Part shown: positions 27,634 to 36,526 of the stretch, in pieces
How the letters are laid out: each line of letters starts with the position of its first letter
How positions within the stretch are numbered: the first letter of the stretch is position 1
Assembly (NCBI RefSeq): GCF_017068455.1
Contig: NZ_CP070608.1
Span: 1,717,488 to 1,781,487 of the forward strand
Source of the DNA: Fulvivirga lutea
Lineage (GTDB): Bacteria; Bacteroidota; Bacteroidia; Cytophagales; Cyclobacteriaceae
Direction: 5' to 3'
DNA length: 64,000 bases
The notes under the pieces: model-generated
Told to the model about the DNA's origin: nothing
The model's input: the letters and a program-made list of their open reading frames with translations, nothing else
The model's database searches: none
Program-made: the position numbers and the translations under genes

Positions 27634-28599
27634 CTACTCCTCAATTTCAATAGTTTCAATTACTGAAAAGAACAGATCCCTGTCCTCCTTGTAGCTTTTT
27701 TTCTTCTTGGCTTTGGCAGTATAATTGATGATTACTACACGTTGTTTATAGGATTTTATAAGTGATGTTGAGTTGTAGTTCCCATCTGGTTGCACCACTG
27801 AATAGTCAATAACTCTGTATTTGATATTATTTACCGTTGTGTCCGATTGATTATGTAGTTCATACTTTTGAAATTGACGTGGAAGTTGTGATACAAGCAT
27901 TCTTCCGAATTCCTCTTCAGTTGAGTTTGTTGAGTTTCCAATAAACGTAAAAACTATGTTATTACAGAATTCTTTGCCGCTACAATTTGATTGAGCTTTG
28001 AATGCTGCGCCACCAGATAAACTAGTGAAAAGCCAGTCATCTGGAAGTGCAACACTTATTGAGTGACCTTGCATTTCATATCTGTTATGCTGGTCGTTGT
28101 TAGAGGCATTTAAAGAATCTAAAAATTTACCCACATAATTTCCATCTTCAGTTCCGTCTGGATTTGTTATCAACCAATCCAAAACAGCATTCTCAGGGAA
28201 TTTAATAAGTTGACCATAAGAGTAGTTTTTTACTGTATTAAGCTCATTCGCAATGGTGCCAGTTATGTTTGAATCTCCCCAATTTGTTACTCGAACAAAG
28301 ATTTGTTCATAATTTCCATTTGCATCATAAATTCTAGTTGTTAAGAAAAATGCTTGACCATCTTTCAAGCCATTTAAATATTTCTCCTTTGCATCAGGGA
28401 GTGAGGCTTTAGCTTGCTGAACATACGGTTCAATTAACTCTTCATATCTTTTTAGTTGCTCACTGTTTTTAATGCTATGAGGCTTATCGGTTGGTGCATT
28501 TTCAGATAAAGATGCGTCATTCGATGTCTGTGCTACGCCAAAGTTGTTCAATAACACTAGACCAAAAAGTAGAAAAGTTTTAATCAATTGTTTCTTCAT
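27634..28599 (-). CDS. Exported DUF2314-like protein (cassette 15)
   Basis: Signal peptide MKKQLIKTFLLFGLVLLNNF ending GVAQ. The region about 70-190 resembles DUF2314: QAFFLTTRIYD, strands with VTNWGDSNITGTIANE, then GQLIKFPENAVLDWLI (the family's xxDW motif) and GNYVGKF. The C-terminal ~130 residues form a second strand-rich domain (ISVALPDDWLF; KYRVIDYSV). 321 aa total, exported, with the stop 15 bp from the cassette core. Cassette ends are GTTGTAGGG / CCCTACAAC. DUF2314 proteins are often accessory, immunity-like genes. The function here is unknown. Confidence 0.65.
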   Translation of the reverse strand: MKKQLIKTFLLFGLVLLNNFGVAQTSNDASLSENAPTDKPHSIKNSEQLKRYEELIEPYVQQAKASLPDAKEKYLNGLKDGQAFFLTTRIYDANGNYEQIFVRVTNWGDSNITGTIANELNTVKNYSYGQLIKFPENAVLDWLITNPDGTEDGNYVGKFLDSLNASNNDQHNRYEMQGHSISVALPDDWLFTSLSGGAAFKAQSNCSGKEFCNNIVFTFIGNSTNSTEEEFGRMLVSQLPRQFQKYELHNQSDTTVNNIKYRVIDYSVVQPDGNYNSTSLIKSYKQRVVIINYTAKAKKKKSYKEDRDLFFSVIETIEIEE

Positions 28600-28619
28600 A
28601 TCAGTTTTTAATACCCTAC

Positions 28620-28855
28620 AACGCCCCTGTAAGGCGCGTTTGTTTACTTGTTTTACAGGTCATAAAACTAGCACGATTTGGGTTTAGAACCTAGTCGCGA
28701 TGCAAGCAGCTTAAGACACCCTGTCCTTATAAGTAGTCCACAAGTTAAGTGATGAAAGTTGATGTAAAAAGCTAACCCAAAACGTGCGGGCTAGCTGCAC
28801 CAAAGCATTTTAGGACTTCGCACGGTGAAGTCCAAATGCGCTATTACATCATGTT
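28620..28855 (-). repeat. attC-like site, 235-bp family, copy 6
   Basis: AAC 28620, GTT 28853. Central variant A' (CCTTATAAGTAGTCC). The GC hairpin is GTGCGGGCTAGCTGCAC. There is one extra T in GCATTTTAGGACTTC. Confidence 0.88.
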
Positions 28856-28871
28856 GTGGGGTCGTATTATT

Positions 28872-29435
28872 TTAATAACTGAAACCTGGATTGCCAGTTT
28901 TTTCAGAGTATTTGGCACCTACAATTCGATAAAATTCATCTTCTGTTAAACCGTACTTATCCATAAGTCTGGCTTTTAGCTCATTTCTTTTATTTTCAAA
29001 ATATTGGAGAAGTCTATTTCTCTGGGAATGGATACCGGGATTGGCTGCTTCTAGAAGTTCATCCTTGGGAAGAAATCCTTTTTTTATTGTCGAGGAGTTA
29101 TCAAAAACCGTTTCTAAGTTAACTGTGTGTTCTGCCAAATTAGTAACACGGAATTTGGTGCCATTCGGCACTTTATGATAGCATTCAGGACAATCAGGAT
29201 AGCTAGAAATAAGTGTGTCCGTAGTCTCTTTAAAAAGGAAAATCTCATAAAAGACTTCAACTGTATCACCTATATTATAATTGAATGAGGGAACATGGTT
29301 CTTACTTATTGATTCGCTCCATGCTTCTACTAGTCCGATTGAAAGATCATCTAAAATATCAGTTTCAGTTACTTTATTATTCTCATTGCATGAAGTGATG
29401 AAAAATGCCAGAAATGATAAGAATACGTATCTCAT
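28872..29435 (-). CDS. Lipoprotein of unknown function (cassette 14)
   Basis: 187 aa from the ATG at 29435: MRYVFLSFLAFFITSC is a lipoprotein signal with lipobox Cys. The mature part has an SH3-like strand region (YNIGDTVEVFYEIFLFKE, then a CPEC pair in YPDCPECYHKVPNG) and a helical C-terminal tail (RNRLLQYFENKRNELKARLM). The frame is open upstream into the attC-like site, but those codons encode repeat sequence and are not used. Cassette ends are GTTGTGGGG / CCCCACAAC. No family is recognised. Confidence 0.65.
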   Translation of the reverse strand: MRYVFLSFLAFFITSCNENNKVTETDILDDLSIGLVEAWSESISKNHVPSFNYNIGDTVEVFYEIFLFKETTDTLISSYPDCPECYHKVPNGTKFRVTNLAEHTVNLETVFDNSSTIKKGFLPKDELLEAANPGIHSQRNRLLQYFENKRNELKARLMDKYGLTEDEFYRIVGAKYSEKTGNPGFSY

Positions 29436-29457
29436 TTTATTTGTCAAAATGCCCCAC

Positions 29458-29692
29458 AACGCCCCTGTAAGGCGCGTTTGTTTACTTGTTTTACAGGGCA
29501 TAAAACTAGCACGATTTGGGTTTAGAACCTAGTTCCGCAAAATGCAGCTTGAAACACCCCGTCCTTATAAATTGTCCGCAAGTTAAGAGATGAAAGTAGA
29601 TGTGAAATGCTGACCCAAAACGTGCGGGCTGGCCGCACCAAAGCATATAGGACTTCGCACGGTGAAGTCCAAATGCGCTCTTACAAAATGTT
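29458..29692 (-). repeat. attC-like site, 235-bp family, copy 7
   Basis: AAC 29458, GTT 29690. Mosaic centre: TTGAAAC of variant B followed by CCCCGTCCTTATAAATTG of variant A. Confidence 0.88.
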
Positions 29693-30241
29693 GTGTAGCG
29701 TTATTGATTCAATTTTCTCATGAACTCTATGAATAGTGTTTGGCAATTTCTGCCAGTGTGATGAAGAACCTGTTATTCTTGCCTCCGTATGTGAGCTTCT
29801 CTTGATTTTTAAAACTATGAAGTCACCATAAACAAAATTACTGTCCGTATAGAGTTCAGAACTGAGATTTCTATATGGAATAAAAACATTCCCGGGAAGA
29901 TGAGTAAAATATCCATAACAAAACATTCTTAGTTCTTCCTTCTCGTCATCGAATTCGAAACGGTCAATTTTGTCAAACCATGCAGTTGAAATAACATAGT
30001 AGGCGACAACCGCTACGGCTAACCAAGGTATTGTTGTTGTAATGACGTCCCAATGGTCAGCAATAAATTGTCTGTTATTTTCTTCATTGATACCAGAAAA
30101 TCCTGTTCTTCTTGTTTTTGTATAGGCAACTATGAATAATAAACCCCATATACCCCACCAAGCTGCCAGCCAAAATGCAATTAATTTAAGCCACTTAAAA
30201 AAAAGTAATTCTCTCCTCTCTTTTACTTGATATACTTCCAC
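29681..30241 (-). CDS. Two-helix membrane protein (cassette 13)
   Basis: 186 aa with a GTG start. Two hydrophobic segments (about 20-45 with WLAAWWGIWGLLF, and 70-90 with IPWLAVAVVAYYVI) are followed by a cytoplasm- or periplasm-facing strand-rich domain (FDDEKEELRMFCYGYF; DFIVLKIKRSS), a bit like a PH-like domain after two helices. The coding sequence runs through the core and stops inside the attC-like site (last residues ITLHNIL). Cassette ends are GTTGTGTAGC / GCTACACAAC. Function unknown. Confidence 0.65.
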   Translation of the reverse strand: MEVYQVKERRELLFFKWLKLIAFWLAAWWGIWGLLFIVAYTKTRRTGFSGINEENNRQFIADHWDVITTTIPWLAVAVVAYYVISTAWFDKIDRFEFDDEKEELRMFCYGYFTHLPGNVFIPYRNLSSELYTDSNFVYGDFIVLKIKRSSHTEARITGSSSHWQKLPNTIHRVHEKIESITLHNIL

Positions 30242-30263
30242 TCTCTAAGTTTAGATGCTACAC

Positions 30264-30499
30264 AACGCCCCTGTAAGGCGCGTTTGTTTACTTGTTTTAC
30301 AGGGCATAAAACTAGCACGATTTGGGTTTAGAACCTAGTTCCGCAACATGCAGATTGAAACACTGCGTTCCTGTTGGTCGTCCACAAGTTAAGAGATGAA
30401 AGTGGATGTGAAATGCCAACCCAAAACGTGCGGGCAAACCGCACCAAAGCATTTAAGGACTTCGCATGGTGAAGACCAAATGCGCTCTTACACCGTGTT
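30264..30499 (-). repeat. attC-like site, 235-bp family, copy 8
   Basis: AAC 30264, GTT 30497. Central variant B. The core-proximal base differs (ACCGTGTT for the usual CCATGTT). Confidence 0.88.
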
Positions 30500-31177
30500 A
30501 GCATTATTTTTCCCATTCATTCGTCCAATTAATATTGAAACATAGAAATACATCCATGCAACGCCAGCAGCAGTCCACCAAAAGTCACCTTCGTATATTA
30601 AATAAATCGTTATGAAGAAAGTAACTAATGCCAGAAAAAGATACCAATAGTTTACTTTACTAAAATCAAATTCAGAAAGATTAGAATTCGTTTTAAATGG
30701 CTCTTTTAAGCCAATTAAATTAAGTAAAAACCACACTAAGAATGTTACAAAAAGTAGAGGAACAGCCATCATTGGAATTCCAACTGAGTCGGCCCATGGT
30801 GGATATCGATATCTGTGCATTTCTAGTAATAAATCACCTACATATCCACCGACAGTGATTAATGTGGCAAGCAATCCAATAATTACGATTAACCATTTGT
30901 TTTTAGGCACTTTTATATTGAATCCATTTTTAGGTAAAATTATTAAAATGGCAAATCCAATGGTAATTAGAATAATGCTGTAATTTTCTAATGAATATTT
31001 GGGTGTCAGATATTCAATTCTTAGTTGATGAAATTCCTCTGATTTATTCTCAGAGTTCATCAATTCGTTTACCTGATTTTCAAATTCTTGTCTGTCAGTA
31101 TAGCCATTTAGAGTTTGGGAATATCCAAGTATGCCCAGTCCAATGATTAATAGTGCTACCCCAACTTTTCGATTCAT
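30488..31177 (-). CDS. Polytopic membrane protein (cassette 12)
   Basis: 229 aa with about five or six helices (8-20, 67-82, 95-112, 135-155, 177-193, 199-215) and a polar N-terminal loop (DRQEFENQVNELMNSENKSEEF). No signature is recognised. The coding sequence ends inside the attC-like site on its 3' side. At its 5' end the core (TAATGCTAAC, 31181-31190) is directly followed by IS110 copy 2. Function unknown. Confidence 0.68.
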   Translation of the reverse strand: MNRKVGVALLIIGLGILGYSQTLNGYTDRQEFENQVNELMNSENKSEEFHQLRIEYLTPKYSLENYSIILITIGFAILIILPKNGFNIKVPKNKWLIVIIGLLATLITVGGYVGDLLLEMHRYRYPPWADSVGIPMMAVPLLFVTFLVWFLLNLIGLKEPFKTNSNLSEFDFSKVNYWYLFLALVTFFITIYLIYEGDFWWTAAGVAWMYFYVSILIGRMNGKNNANTV

Positions 31178-31296
31178 AATTAATGCTAACCTTTAGATTG
31201 AGTCGATATAATTATTCAAAGATATCCATTATGGTTATTGTAAAGTGAACTTGTGGGTAACTCGAAAGAGTTATCCATAAATACACTTTAAAAAAA

Positions 31297-31428
31297 GAAG
31301 CAGGTTAGGAACCATGCGCTAACCAGGTTAATGACCTATGGGGCGATTTGGCAACCTGCTTCTCATTTACATGTTCAAATGGATATCCGGGAACGTTCAC
31401 CGCGTAGTCCCAATACCAAGGTTTAGAA
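31297..31428 (+). ncRNA. Candidate IS110 bridge RNA, copy 2
   Basis: Same sequence and fold as the copy at 19139. The target-like guides GCTAAC (31318) and GGGGCG (31340) match both halves of this copy's insertion site. Confidence 0.7.
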
Positions 31429-31444
31429 TTAATTAAATGAAATT

Positions 31445-32470
31445 ATGAAGAAACTAGCTTTAACCCAAACCCTTTACCCCTATATCGTAGGAGTAGATGT
31501 AAGCAAAGAGAGTATCGATGTTTGCATGATCGACACAGCGCAAGATCGCTGTGAGAGCAAAGTATTGACCAACACCAAGGAAGGTTATATGAAGCTAAAA
31601 CAATGGATGAAACGCTTAGGCAATGATGTAGATAACCAGACTCTGTTCTGTATGGAACACACCGGTATTTACACCCGTAATCTGGTCAAGTACTTACTAA
31701 GTAGGGGGTGTAAAGTTTGGATGGAGTCATCACTTCATATTAAAAGGAGTATGGGTCTAGTACGAGGCAAGACCGATAAGATTGATGCTGAGCGGATTGC
31801 AATGTTTGCCTATACACACCAAAAAGAGGCTAAATTGGTAACGATGACACACGCTACCCTAGACAGGCTCCAGTACTTAATGCGTACACGAGTGCGTTTG
31901 ATGAAAGGATTGCAGAGCCAGGAGAAGGCCATTAATGAAATGGAATACTTTGATAAGAAAGCGGGACGTGAGATGCGCATGATGTGTCGTCAGGCGCTAG
32001 AAGGTCTGAATAAATCATTAGCTAAAGTAGAGGCAAAGATGTTGGAGCTGGTGAGTATCGATAGGGAAGTACGAGCACTTTACGAATTGATAACATCGGT
32101 AAAGAGTGTTGGTAAAGTATTGGCAATAGACTTGATAGTCTATACCCATGGGTTTACTAGAATGCTAGATGGTCGGAAGTTGGCCTGCTATTGTGGTGTG
32201 GCACCTTTTGAGTATCGGAGTGGTACAAGTATTCATTCCCCGTCAGGCACGTCACAATTTGCCAATAAGATATTGAAGAGTCATTTGCATATGGCTTCAA
32301 TGAATGCCATTCGTTGTCATCAGGAACTTAGGGAATATTACCTGCGAAAAGTGGAAGAAGGAAAAGGGAAAATGAGTGCTATTAACGCTGTGAGAAATAA
32401 ACTACTACATCGAATAGTGGCAGTGGTAAAACGAGGAACACCTTATGTAGAGAAATTGGATAAAAAGTAG
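31445..32470 (+). CDS. IS110-family transposase, copy 2
   Basis: Protein identical to copy 1 over all 341 residues, with the DEDD residues (Asp18, Glu71, Asp111, Asp114) and the Ser-containing C-terminal domain intact. Oriented against the cassette genes. Confidence 0.95.
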   Translation: MKKLALTQTLYPYIVGVDVSKESIDVCMIDTAQDRCESKVLTNTKEGYMKLKQWMKRLGNDVDNQTLFCMEHTGIYTRNLVKYLLSRGCKVWMESSLHIKRSMGLVRGKTDKIDAERIAMFAYTHQKEAKLVTMTHATLDRLQYLMRTRVRLMKGLQSQEKAINEMEYFDKKAGREMRMMCRQALEGLNKSLAKVEAKMLELVSIDREVRALYELITSVKSVGKVLAIDLIVYTHGFTRMLDGRKLACYCGVAPFEYRSGTSIHSPSGTSQFANKILKSHLHMASMNAIRCHQELREYYLRKVEEGKGKMSAINAVRNKLLHRIVAVVKRGTPYVEKLDKK

Positions 32471-32498
32471 ACAAACTACTTGTTTTTATCATGGATAT

Positions 32499-32731
32499 CG
32501 CCCCTGTAAGGCGCGTTTGTTTACTTGTTTTACAGGGCATAAAACTAGCACGATTTGGGTTTAGAACCTAGTCGAGATACAAGCAGCTTAAGACACCCCG
32601 TCCTTATAAATTGTCCGCAAGTTAAGAGATGAAAGGGGAGGTGAAATGCTAACCCAAAACGTGCGGGCTAACCGCACCAAAGCATTTAGGACTTCGCACG
32701 GTGAAGTCCAAATGCGCTCTTACGCCATGTT
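32499..32731 (-). repeat. attC-like site, 235-bp family, copy 9 (interrupted by IS110)
   Basis: Begins CGCCCCTGTAAGGCGCG right after IS110 copy 2, GTT core 32729. Central variant A. Its AAC core is at 31188 on the far side of the element. Confidence 0.86.
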
Positions 32732-32742
32732 AGCCACAGGTT

Positions 32743-33291
32743 TTACCAATAATTAGTTTTGTAAAAGACAAACTGATCTAGCGTATCTTTTGAAGTGTGC
32801 CTTACAAATAGAGCTATCGTATCTGGAAAATCCCAAGTGGTTGTAATTTGATAGTCCTTGTTATATGTCACATTATAAATGTCAAAATTAGTAATAGACG
32901 AACCATCAATTATATCTGCAATGTATGTATAGGTTTTGTCATTAAAGAGTCCGGTAAAGTGATAGATCTTTACTTTCGTTTTATAAGTTACATCGAATAC
33001 TTTTATGTCATAATTAGTTTCATAAATCTTTTCAATAATTGAAGATGAGTCAAGTTGATTTGAGTCAATATTTTTTAGAATTTGACTGTAAAGATTTGTC
33101 CTAATAGGTTCAGGTAATTTTAAGTCGATGGACACTACATTCTTAGGCAGTAGGTGGAGCGAATCTTGAGTTACTTCATCAATATTGCCCTGATATTTCA
33201 AATGAATAGCACTCTCAGAAATGTCATTATATTTACTTTCAGGACTGCTGCATGAAAATATGATTACAGAAAGAATTAAAAGTGATCTCAT
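32743..33291 (-). CDS. Lipoprotein of unknown function (cassette 11)
   Basis: 182 aa. MRSLLILSVIIFSCSS is a short lipoprotein signal with lipobox Cys14. The mature domain is strand-rich with a helical middle (EPIRTNLYSQILKNIDSN) and repeated Y/T-rich strands (DIKVFDVTYKTKVKIYHFTG). No motif recognised. Cassette ends are GTTAGCCAC / GTGGCTAAC. Confidence 0.68.
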   Translation of the reverse strand: MRSLLILSVIIFSCSSPESKYNDISESAIHLKYQGNIDEVTQDSLHLLPKNVVSIDLKLPEPIRTNLYSQILKNIDSNQLDSSSIIEKIYETNYDIKVFDVTYKTKVKIYHFTGLFNDKTYTYIADIIDGSSITNFDIYNVTYNKDYQITTTWDFPDTIALFVRHTSKDTLDQFVFYKTNYW

Positions 33292-33302
33292 GAATTGTGG
33301 CT

Positions 33303-33537
33303 AACGCCCCTGTAAGGCGCGTTTGTTTACTTGTTTTACAAGGCATAAAACTAGCACGATTTGGGTTTAGAACCTAGTCGCAATACAAGCAGCTTAAGAC
33401 ACCCCGTCCTTATAAATTGTCCACAAGTTAAGAGATGAAAGTGGATGTGAAATGCTAACCCAAAACGTGCGGGCCAGCCGCACCAAAGCATTTAGGACTT
33501 CGCACGGTGAAGTCCAAATGCGCTATTACATCATGTT
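33303..33537 (-). repeat. attC-like site, 235-bp family, copy 10
   Basis: AAC 33303, GTT 33535. Central variant A. The inner pair CCTGTAA/TTACAAGG has one mismatch. Confidence 0.88.
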
Positions 33538-33545
33538 GGCGATAG

Positions 33546-34013
33546 TTATTTCCTTCCTAGAAGTTTCTTGAGCTTCAAGTAGGAGTTCATCGGAAAATCA
33601 TGTTCAACCCACTTTTCTTTGTACCCTTCAATTCCTTCTTTAATGTAAATTCGTTCAAGATTATCACAGATTTTGTTAGCAAAATCAAACAATGAGGTAG
33701 TTCGCTTAAAAACAACTTCATAATCTGTTTTACTATGCATATTCCAGCTAGCCCAATCTTTAAACCAACGGACTTCGATTTCAAGTAAATCATCCTTTGG
33801 ATTAATCAGTGACATTAGATGTTCACCAGGTTCACTCATGAAGATGGTTTGAGACTCCTTACCACCTTTTAAAAGTAAGTTCATTGCATCAGTAAGTTCA
33901 CCAAGTGAGTCATGCAGGTATGAGACAGTCATTGTTTCTGAGTCTGTTCCCTCACTAATTGTTGCATCAGCCCAACCAGCGCTGTCTAGGTTATAAAAAA
34001 AATCAACCGTCAT
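33546..34013 (-). CDS. Soluble protein of unknown function, immunity-like (cassette 10)
   Basis: 155 aa, no signal peptide. It starts DFFYNLDSAGWADATISEG, with strands followed by LHDSLGELTDAMNLLLKGG and ends in a helical, basic tail (SYLKLKKLLGRK). The layout (acidic strand-rich half with W/Y residues, then helices) resembles small proteins predicted as immunity partners, but I cannot name a family. Cassette ends are GTTGGCGATA / TATCGCCAAC. Confidence 0.65.
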   Translation of the reverse strand: MTVDFFYNLDSAGWADATISEGTDSETMTVSYLHDSLGELTDAMNLLLKGGKESQTIFMSEPGEHLMSLINPKDDLLEIEVRWFKDWASWNMHSKTDYEVVFKRTTSLFDFANKICDNLERIYIKEGIEGYKEKWVEHDFPMNSYLKLKKLLGRK

Positions 34014-34054
34014 TTATTCTCCTAAATCTTTACCTAATGCAGAAAATTATCGCC

Positions 34055-34289
34055 AACGCCCCTGTAAGGCGCGTTTGTTTACTTGTTTTACAGGGCATAA
34101 AACTAGCACGATTTGGGTTTAGAACCTAGTCGAGATACAAGCAGCTTAAGACACTGCGTTCCTGTTGGTCGTCCACAAGTTAAGAGATGAAAGTGGCTAT
34201 GAAATGCTAACCCAAAACGTGCGGACAAACCGCACCTGAGCATTTAGGGCTTCGCACGGTGAAGTCATAATGCGCTCTTAAAACATGTT
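34055..34289 (-). repeat. attC-like site, 235-bp family, copy 11
   Basis: AAC 34055, GTT 34287. Mosaic: TTAAGACAC of variant A joined to TGCGTTCCTGTTGGTCG of variant B. The GC hairpin is GTGCGGACAAACCGCAC. Confidence 0.88.
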
Positions 34290-34309
34290 GTGCAGAGTTA
34301 ATTTTAATG

Positions 34310-34546
34310 TCAATCCAGTTGTTTAGGAAAAGTAACTAAAATTTTGCCACTGGAATCAATTAGAGATATGCCGTTTTCTGAACTATTAACAACTATTTCT
34401 TCTTCAGGATTTTTGTCCGATAATATTTCCACTAACTGGCGAGTCAAGAGTTTAATTTCTTCAGGAGGATTTGTGATGCCTTTTTTCTGCATTTCCAGTC
34501 TACCCTTATACACTTCCAAATAGTGTTTAACGTCAAGTTCACTCAT
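34310..34546 (-). CDS. Small soluble protein of unknown function (cassette 9)
   Basis: 78 aa from the ATG at 34546 (MSELDVKHYLEVYKG). It has a helical N-terminal half (YKGRLEMQKKG..PPEEIKLLTRQLVEILS) and a short strand hairpin at the end (GISLIDSSGKILVTF). A longer frame from 34567 would start in the core. It is among the smallest cassettes. It could be an antitoxin-like or regulatory peptide but no family is recognised. Cassette ends are GTTGTGCAGA / TCTGCACAAC. Confidence 0.6.
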   Translation of the reverse strand: MSELDVKHYLEVYKGRLEMQKKGITNPPEEIKLLTRQLVEILSDKNPEEEIVVNSSENGISLIDSSGKILVTFPKQLD

Positions 34547-34564
34547 AATTGCCAATATTCTGCA

Positions 34565-34799
34565 CAACGCCCCTGTAAGGCGCGTTTGTTTACTTGTTTT
34601 ACGGGCATAAAACTAGCACGATTTGGGTTTAGAACCTAGTCGCAAAACAAGCAGCTTAAGACACCCCGTCCTTATAAATTGTCCGCAAGTTAAGAGATGA
34701 AAGTGGATGTGAAATGCTAACCCAAAACGTGCGGGCAAGCCGCACCAAAGCATTTAGGACTTCGCACGGTGAAGTCCAAATGCGCTATTACAACTTGTT
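34565..34799 (-). repeat. attC-like site, 235-bp family, copy 12
   Basis: AAC 34565, GTT 34797. Central variant A. One G is lost in the inner pair (TTTTACGGGC). Confidence 0.88.
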
Positions 34800-34807
34800 A
34801 GCCGACT

Positions 34808-35188
34808 TTAAAATTTCAACAAAAATCCTATCATTAGAATTGGAAGAATATAACCAACAATTAGAAGTATTACCCCATTTCTTAGTTGTTGCTTCTTAGC
34901 AGCCGGTTCAAGGTTGTTAAAGTCACTCTTGAATTCTTCGTAGAGGTTAGATTTAATGAAAGTCAAATAGTTGGCAAGAACTAAAGTTATGTATAAAACT
35001 AAACCCCAAGTTGGAGCGTTCGCGGGTAATTCAATGTTAAGCAATGAGATTAAAATTGAAATAATCCAGCCAGCATTTAATAGGACAATCAATGATAGAA
35101 TAATTGAGGTGTTCCAATGGGGAATATCGTTCGGCCACCTTCTATAAAAAACCTGAAATATTAAGCGAAAAACTCTGCTGTAACTCAT
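34808..35188 (-). CDS. Three-helix membrane protein (cassette 8)
   Basis: 126 aa with hydrophobic helices at about 28-50, 60-75 and 105-124, and a polar loop FKSDFNNLEPAAKKQQLRNG. N-terminal basic stretch RVFRLIFQVFYRRWP. Function unknown. IS110 copy 3 is inserted at the core just upstream of its start (CGGCTAAC, 35211-35218). Confidence 0.65.
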   Translation of the reverse strand: MSYSRVFRLIFQVFYRRWPNDIPHWNTSIILSLIVLLNAGWIISILISLLNIELPANAPTWGLVLYITLVLANYLTFIKSNLYEEFKSDFNNLEPAAKKQQLRNGVILLIVGYILPILMIGFLLKF

Positions 35189-35324
35189 TTGATTTGAAGT
35201 TGGACACTGGCGGCTAACCTTTAGATTGAGTCGATATAATTATTCAAAGATATCCATTATGGTTATTGTAAAGTGAACTTGTGGGTAACTCGAAAGAGTT
35301 ATCCATAAATACACTTTAAAAAAA

Positions 35325-35456
35325 GAAGCAGGTTAGGAACCATGCGCTAACCAGGTTAATGACCTATGGGGCGATTTGGCAACCTGCTTCTCATTTACAT
35401 GTTCAAATGGATATCCGGGAACGTTCACCGCGTAGTCCCAATACCAAGGTTTAGAA
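35325..35456 (+). ncRNA. Candidate IS110 bridge RNA, copy 3
   Basis: Third identical copy of the two-stem-loop region. Guides GCTAAC and GGGGCG again match both halves of the occupied core (GGCTAAC | GCCCC). Confidence 0.7.
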
Positions 35457-35472
35457 TTAATTAAATGAAATT

Positions 35473-36498
35473 ATGAAGAAACTAGCTTTAACCCAAACCC
35501 TTTACCCCTATATCGTAGGAGTAGATGTAAGCAAAGAGAGTATCGATGTTTGCATGATCGACACAGCGCAAGATCGCTGTGAGAGCAAAGTATTGACCAA
35601 CACCAAGGAAGGTTATATGAAGCTAAAACAATGGATGAAACGCTTAGGCAATGATGTAGATAACCAGACTCTGTTCTGTATGGAACACACCGGTATTTAC
35701 ACCCGTAATCTGGTCAAGTACTTACTAAGTAGGGGGTGTAAAGTTTGGATGGAGTCATCACTTCATATTAAAAGGAGTATGGGTCTAGTACGAGGCAAGA
35801 CCGATAAGATTGATGCTGAGCGGATTGCAATGTTTGCCTATACACACCAAAAAGAGGCTAAATTGGTAACGATGACACACGCTACCCTAGACAGGCTCCA
35901 GTACTTAATGCGTACACGAGTGCGTTTGATGAAAGGATTGCAGAGCCAGGAGAAGGCCATTAATGAAATGGAATACTTTGATAAGAAAGCGGGACGTGAG
36001 ATGCGCATGATGTGTCGTCAGGCGCTAGAAGGTCTGAATAAATCATTAGCTAAAGTAGAGGCAAAGATGTTGGAGCTGGTGAGTATCGATAGGGAAGTAC
36101 GAGCACTTTACGAATTGATAACATCGGTAAAGAGTGTTGGTAAAGTATTGGCAATAGACTTGATAGTCTATACCCATGGGTTTACTAGAATGCTAGATGG
36201 TCGGAAGTTGGCCTGCTATTGTGGTGTGGCACCTTTTGAGTATCGGAGTGGTACAAGTATTCATTCCCCGTCAGGCACGTCACAATTTGCCAATAAGATA
36301 TTGAAGAGTCATTTGCATATGGCTTCAATGAATGCCATTCGTTGTCATCAGGAACTTAGGGAATATTACCTGCGAAAAGTGGAAGAAGGAAAAGGGAAAA
36401 TGAGTGCTATTAACGCTGTGAGAAATAAACTACTACATCGAATAGTGGCAGTGGTAAAACGAGGAACACCTTATGTAGAGAAATTGGATAAAAAGTAG
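35473..36498 (+). CDS. IS110-family transposase, copy 3
   Basis: Protein identical to the other two copies and apparently intact. Three identical proteins at one locus indicate recent transposition or recombination between sites. Confidence 0.95.
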   Translation: MKKLALTQTLYPYIVGVDVSKESIDVCMIDTAQDRCESKVLTNTKEGYMKLKQWMKRLGNDVDNQTLFCMEHTGIYTRNLVKYLLSRGCKVWMESSLHIKRSMGLVRGKTDKIDAERIAMFAYTHQKEAKLVTMTHATLDRLQYLMRTRVRLMKGLQSQEKAINEMEYFDKKAGREMRMMCRQALEGLNKSLAKVEAKMLELVSIDREVRALYELITSVKSVGKVLAIDLIVYTHGFTRMLDGRKLACYCGVAPFEYRSGTSIHSPSGTSQFANKILKSHLHMASMNAIRCHQELREYYLRKVEEGKGKMSAINAVRNKLLHRIVAVVKRGTPYVEKLDKK

Positions 36499-36526
36499 AC
36501 AAACTACTTGTTTTTATCATGGATAT

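Larger units (their letters stand above)
31191..32498 (+). mobile_element. IS110-family insertion sequence, copy 2
   Basis: 1308 bp, same ends as copy 1. Left flank TAATGCTAAC, right flank (C)GCCCCTGTAAGG. The insertion point in the attC-like core is the same as for the other two copies, and the left flank GCTAAC matches the RNA guide exactly. Confidence 0.92.
35219..36526 (+). mobile_element. IS110-family insertion sequence, copy 3
   Basis: 1308 bp. Left flank GGCGGCTAAC, right flank (C)GCCCCTGTAAGG. It has the same ends and the same insertion point as copies 1 and 2. Confidence 0.92.

Noticed and set aside
34714-34899. Small plus-strand reading frames in the repeats (beginning MLTQNVRAS...) and minus-strand extensions (MPCKTSKQTRLT...)
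   Set aside because: They are translations of the conserved site sequence itself and recur with every copy. They have no start signal or conserved ending.
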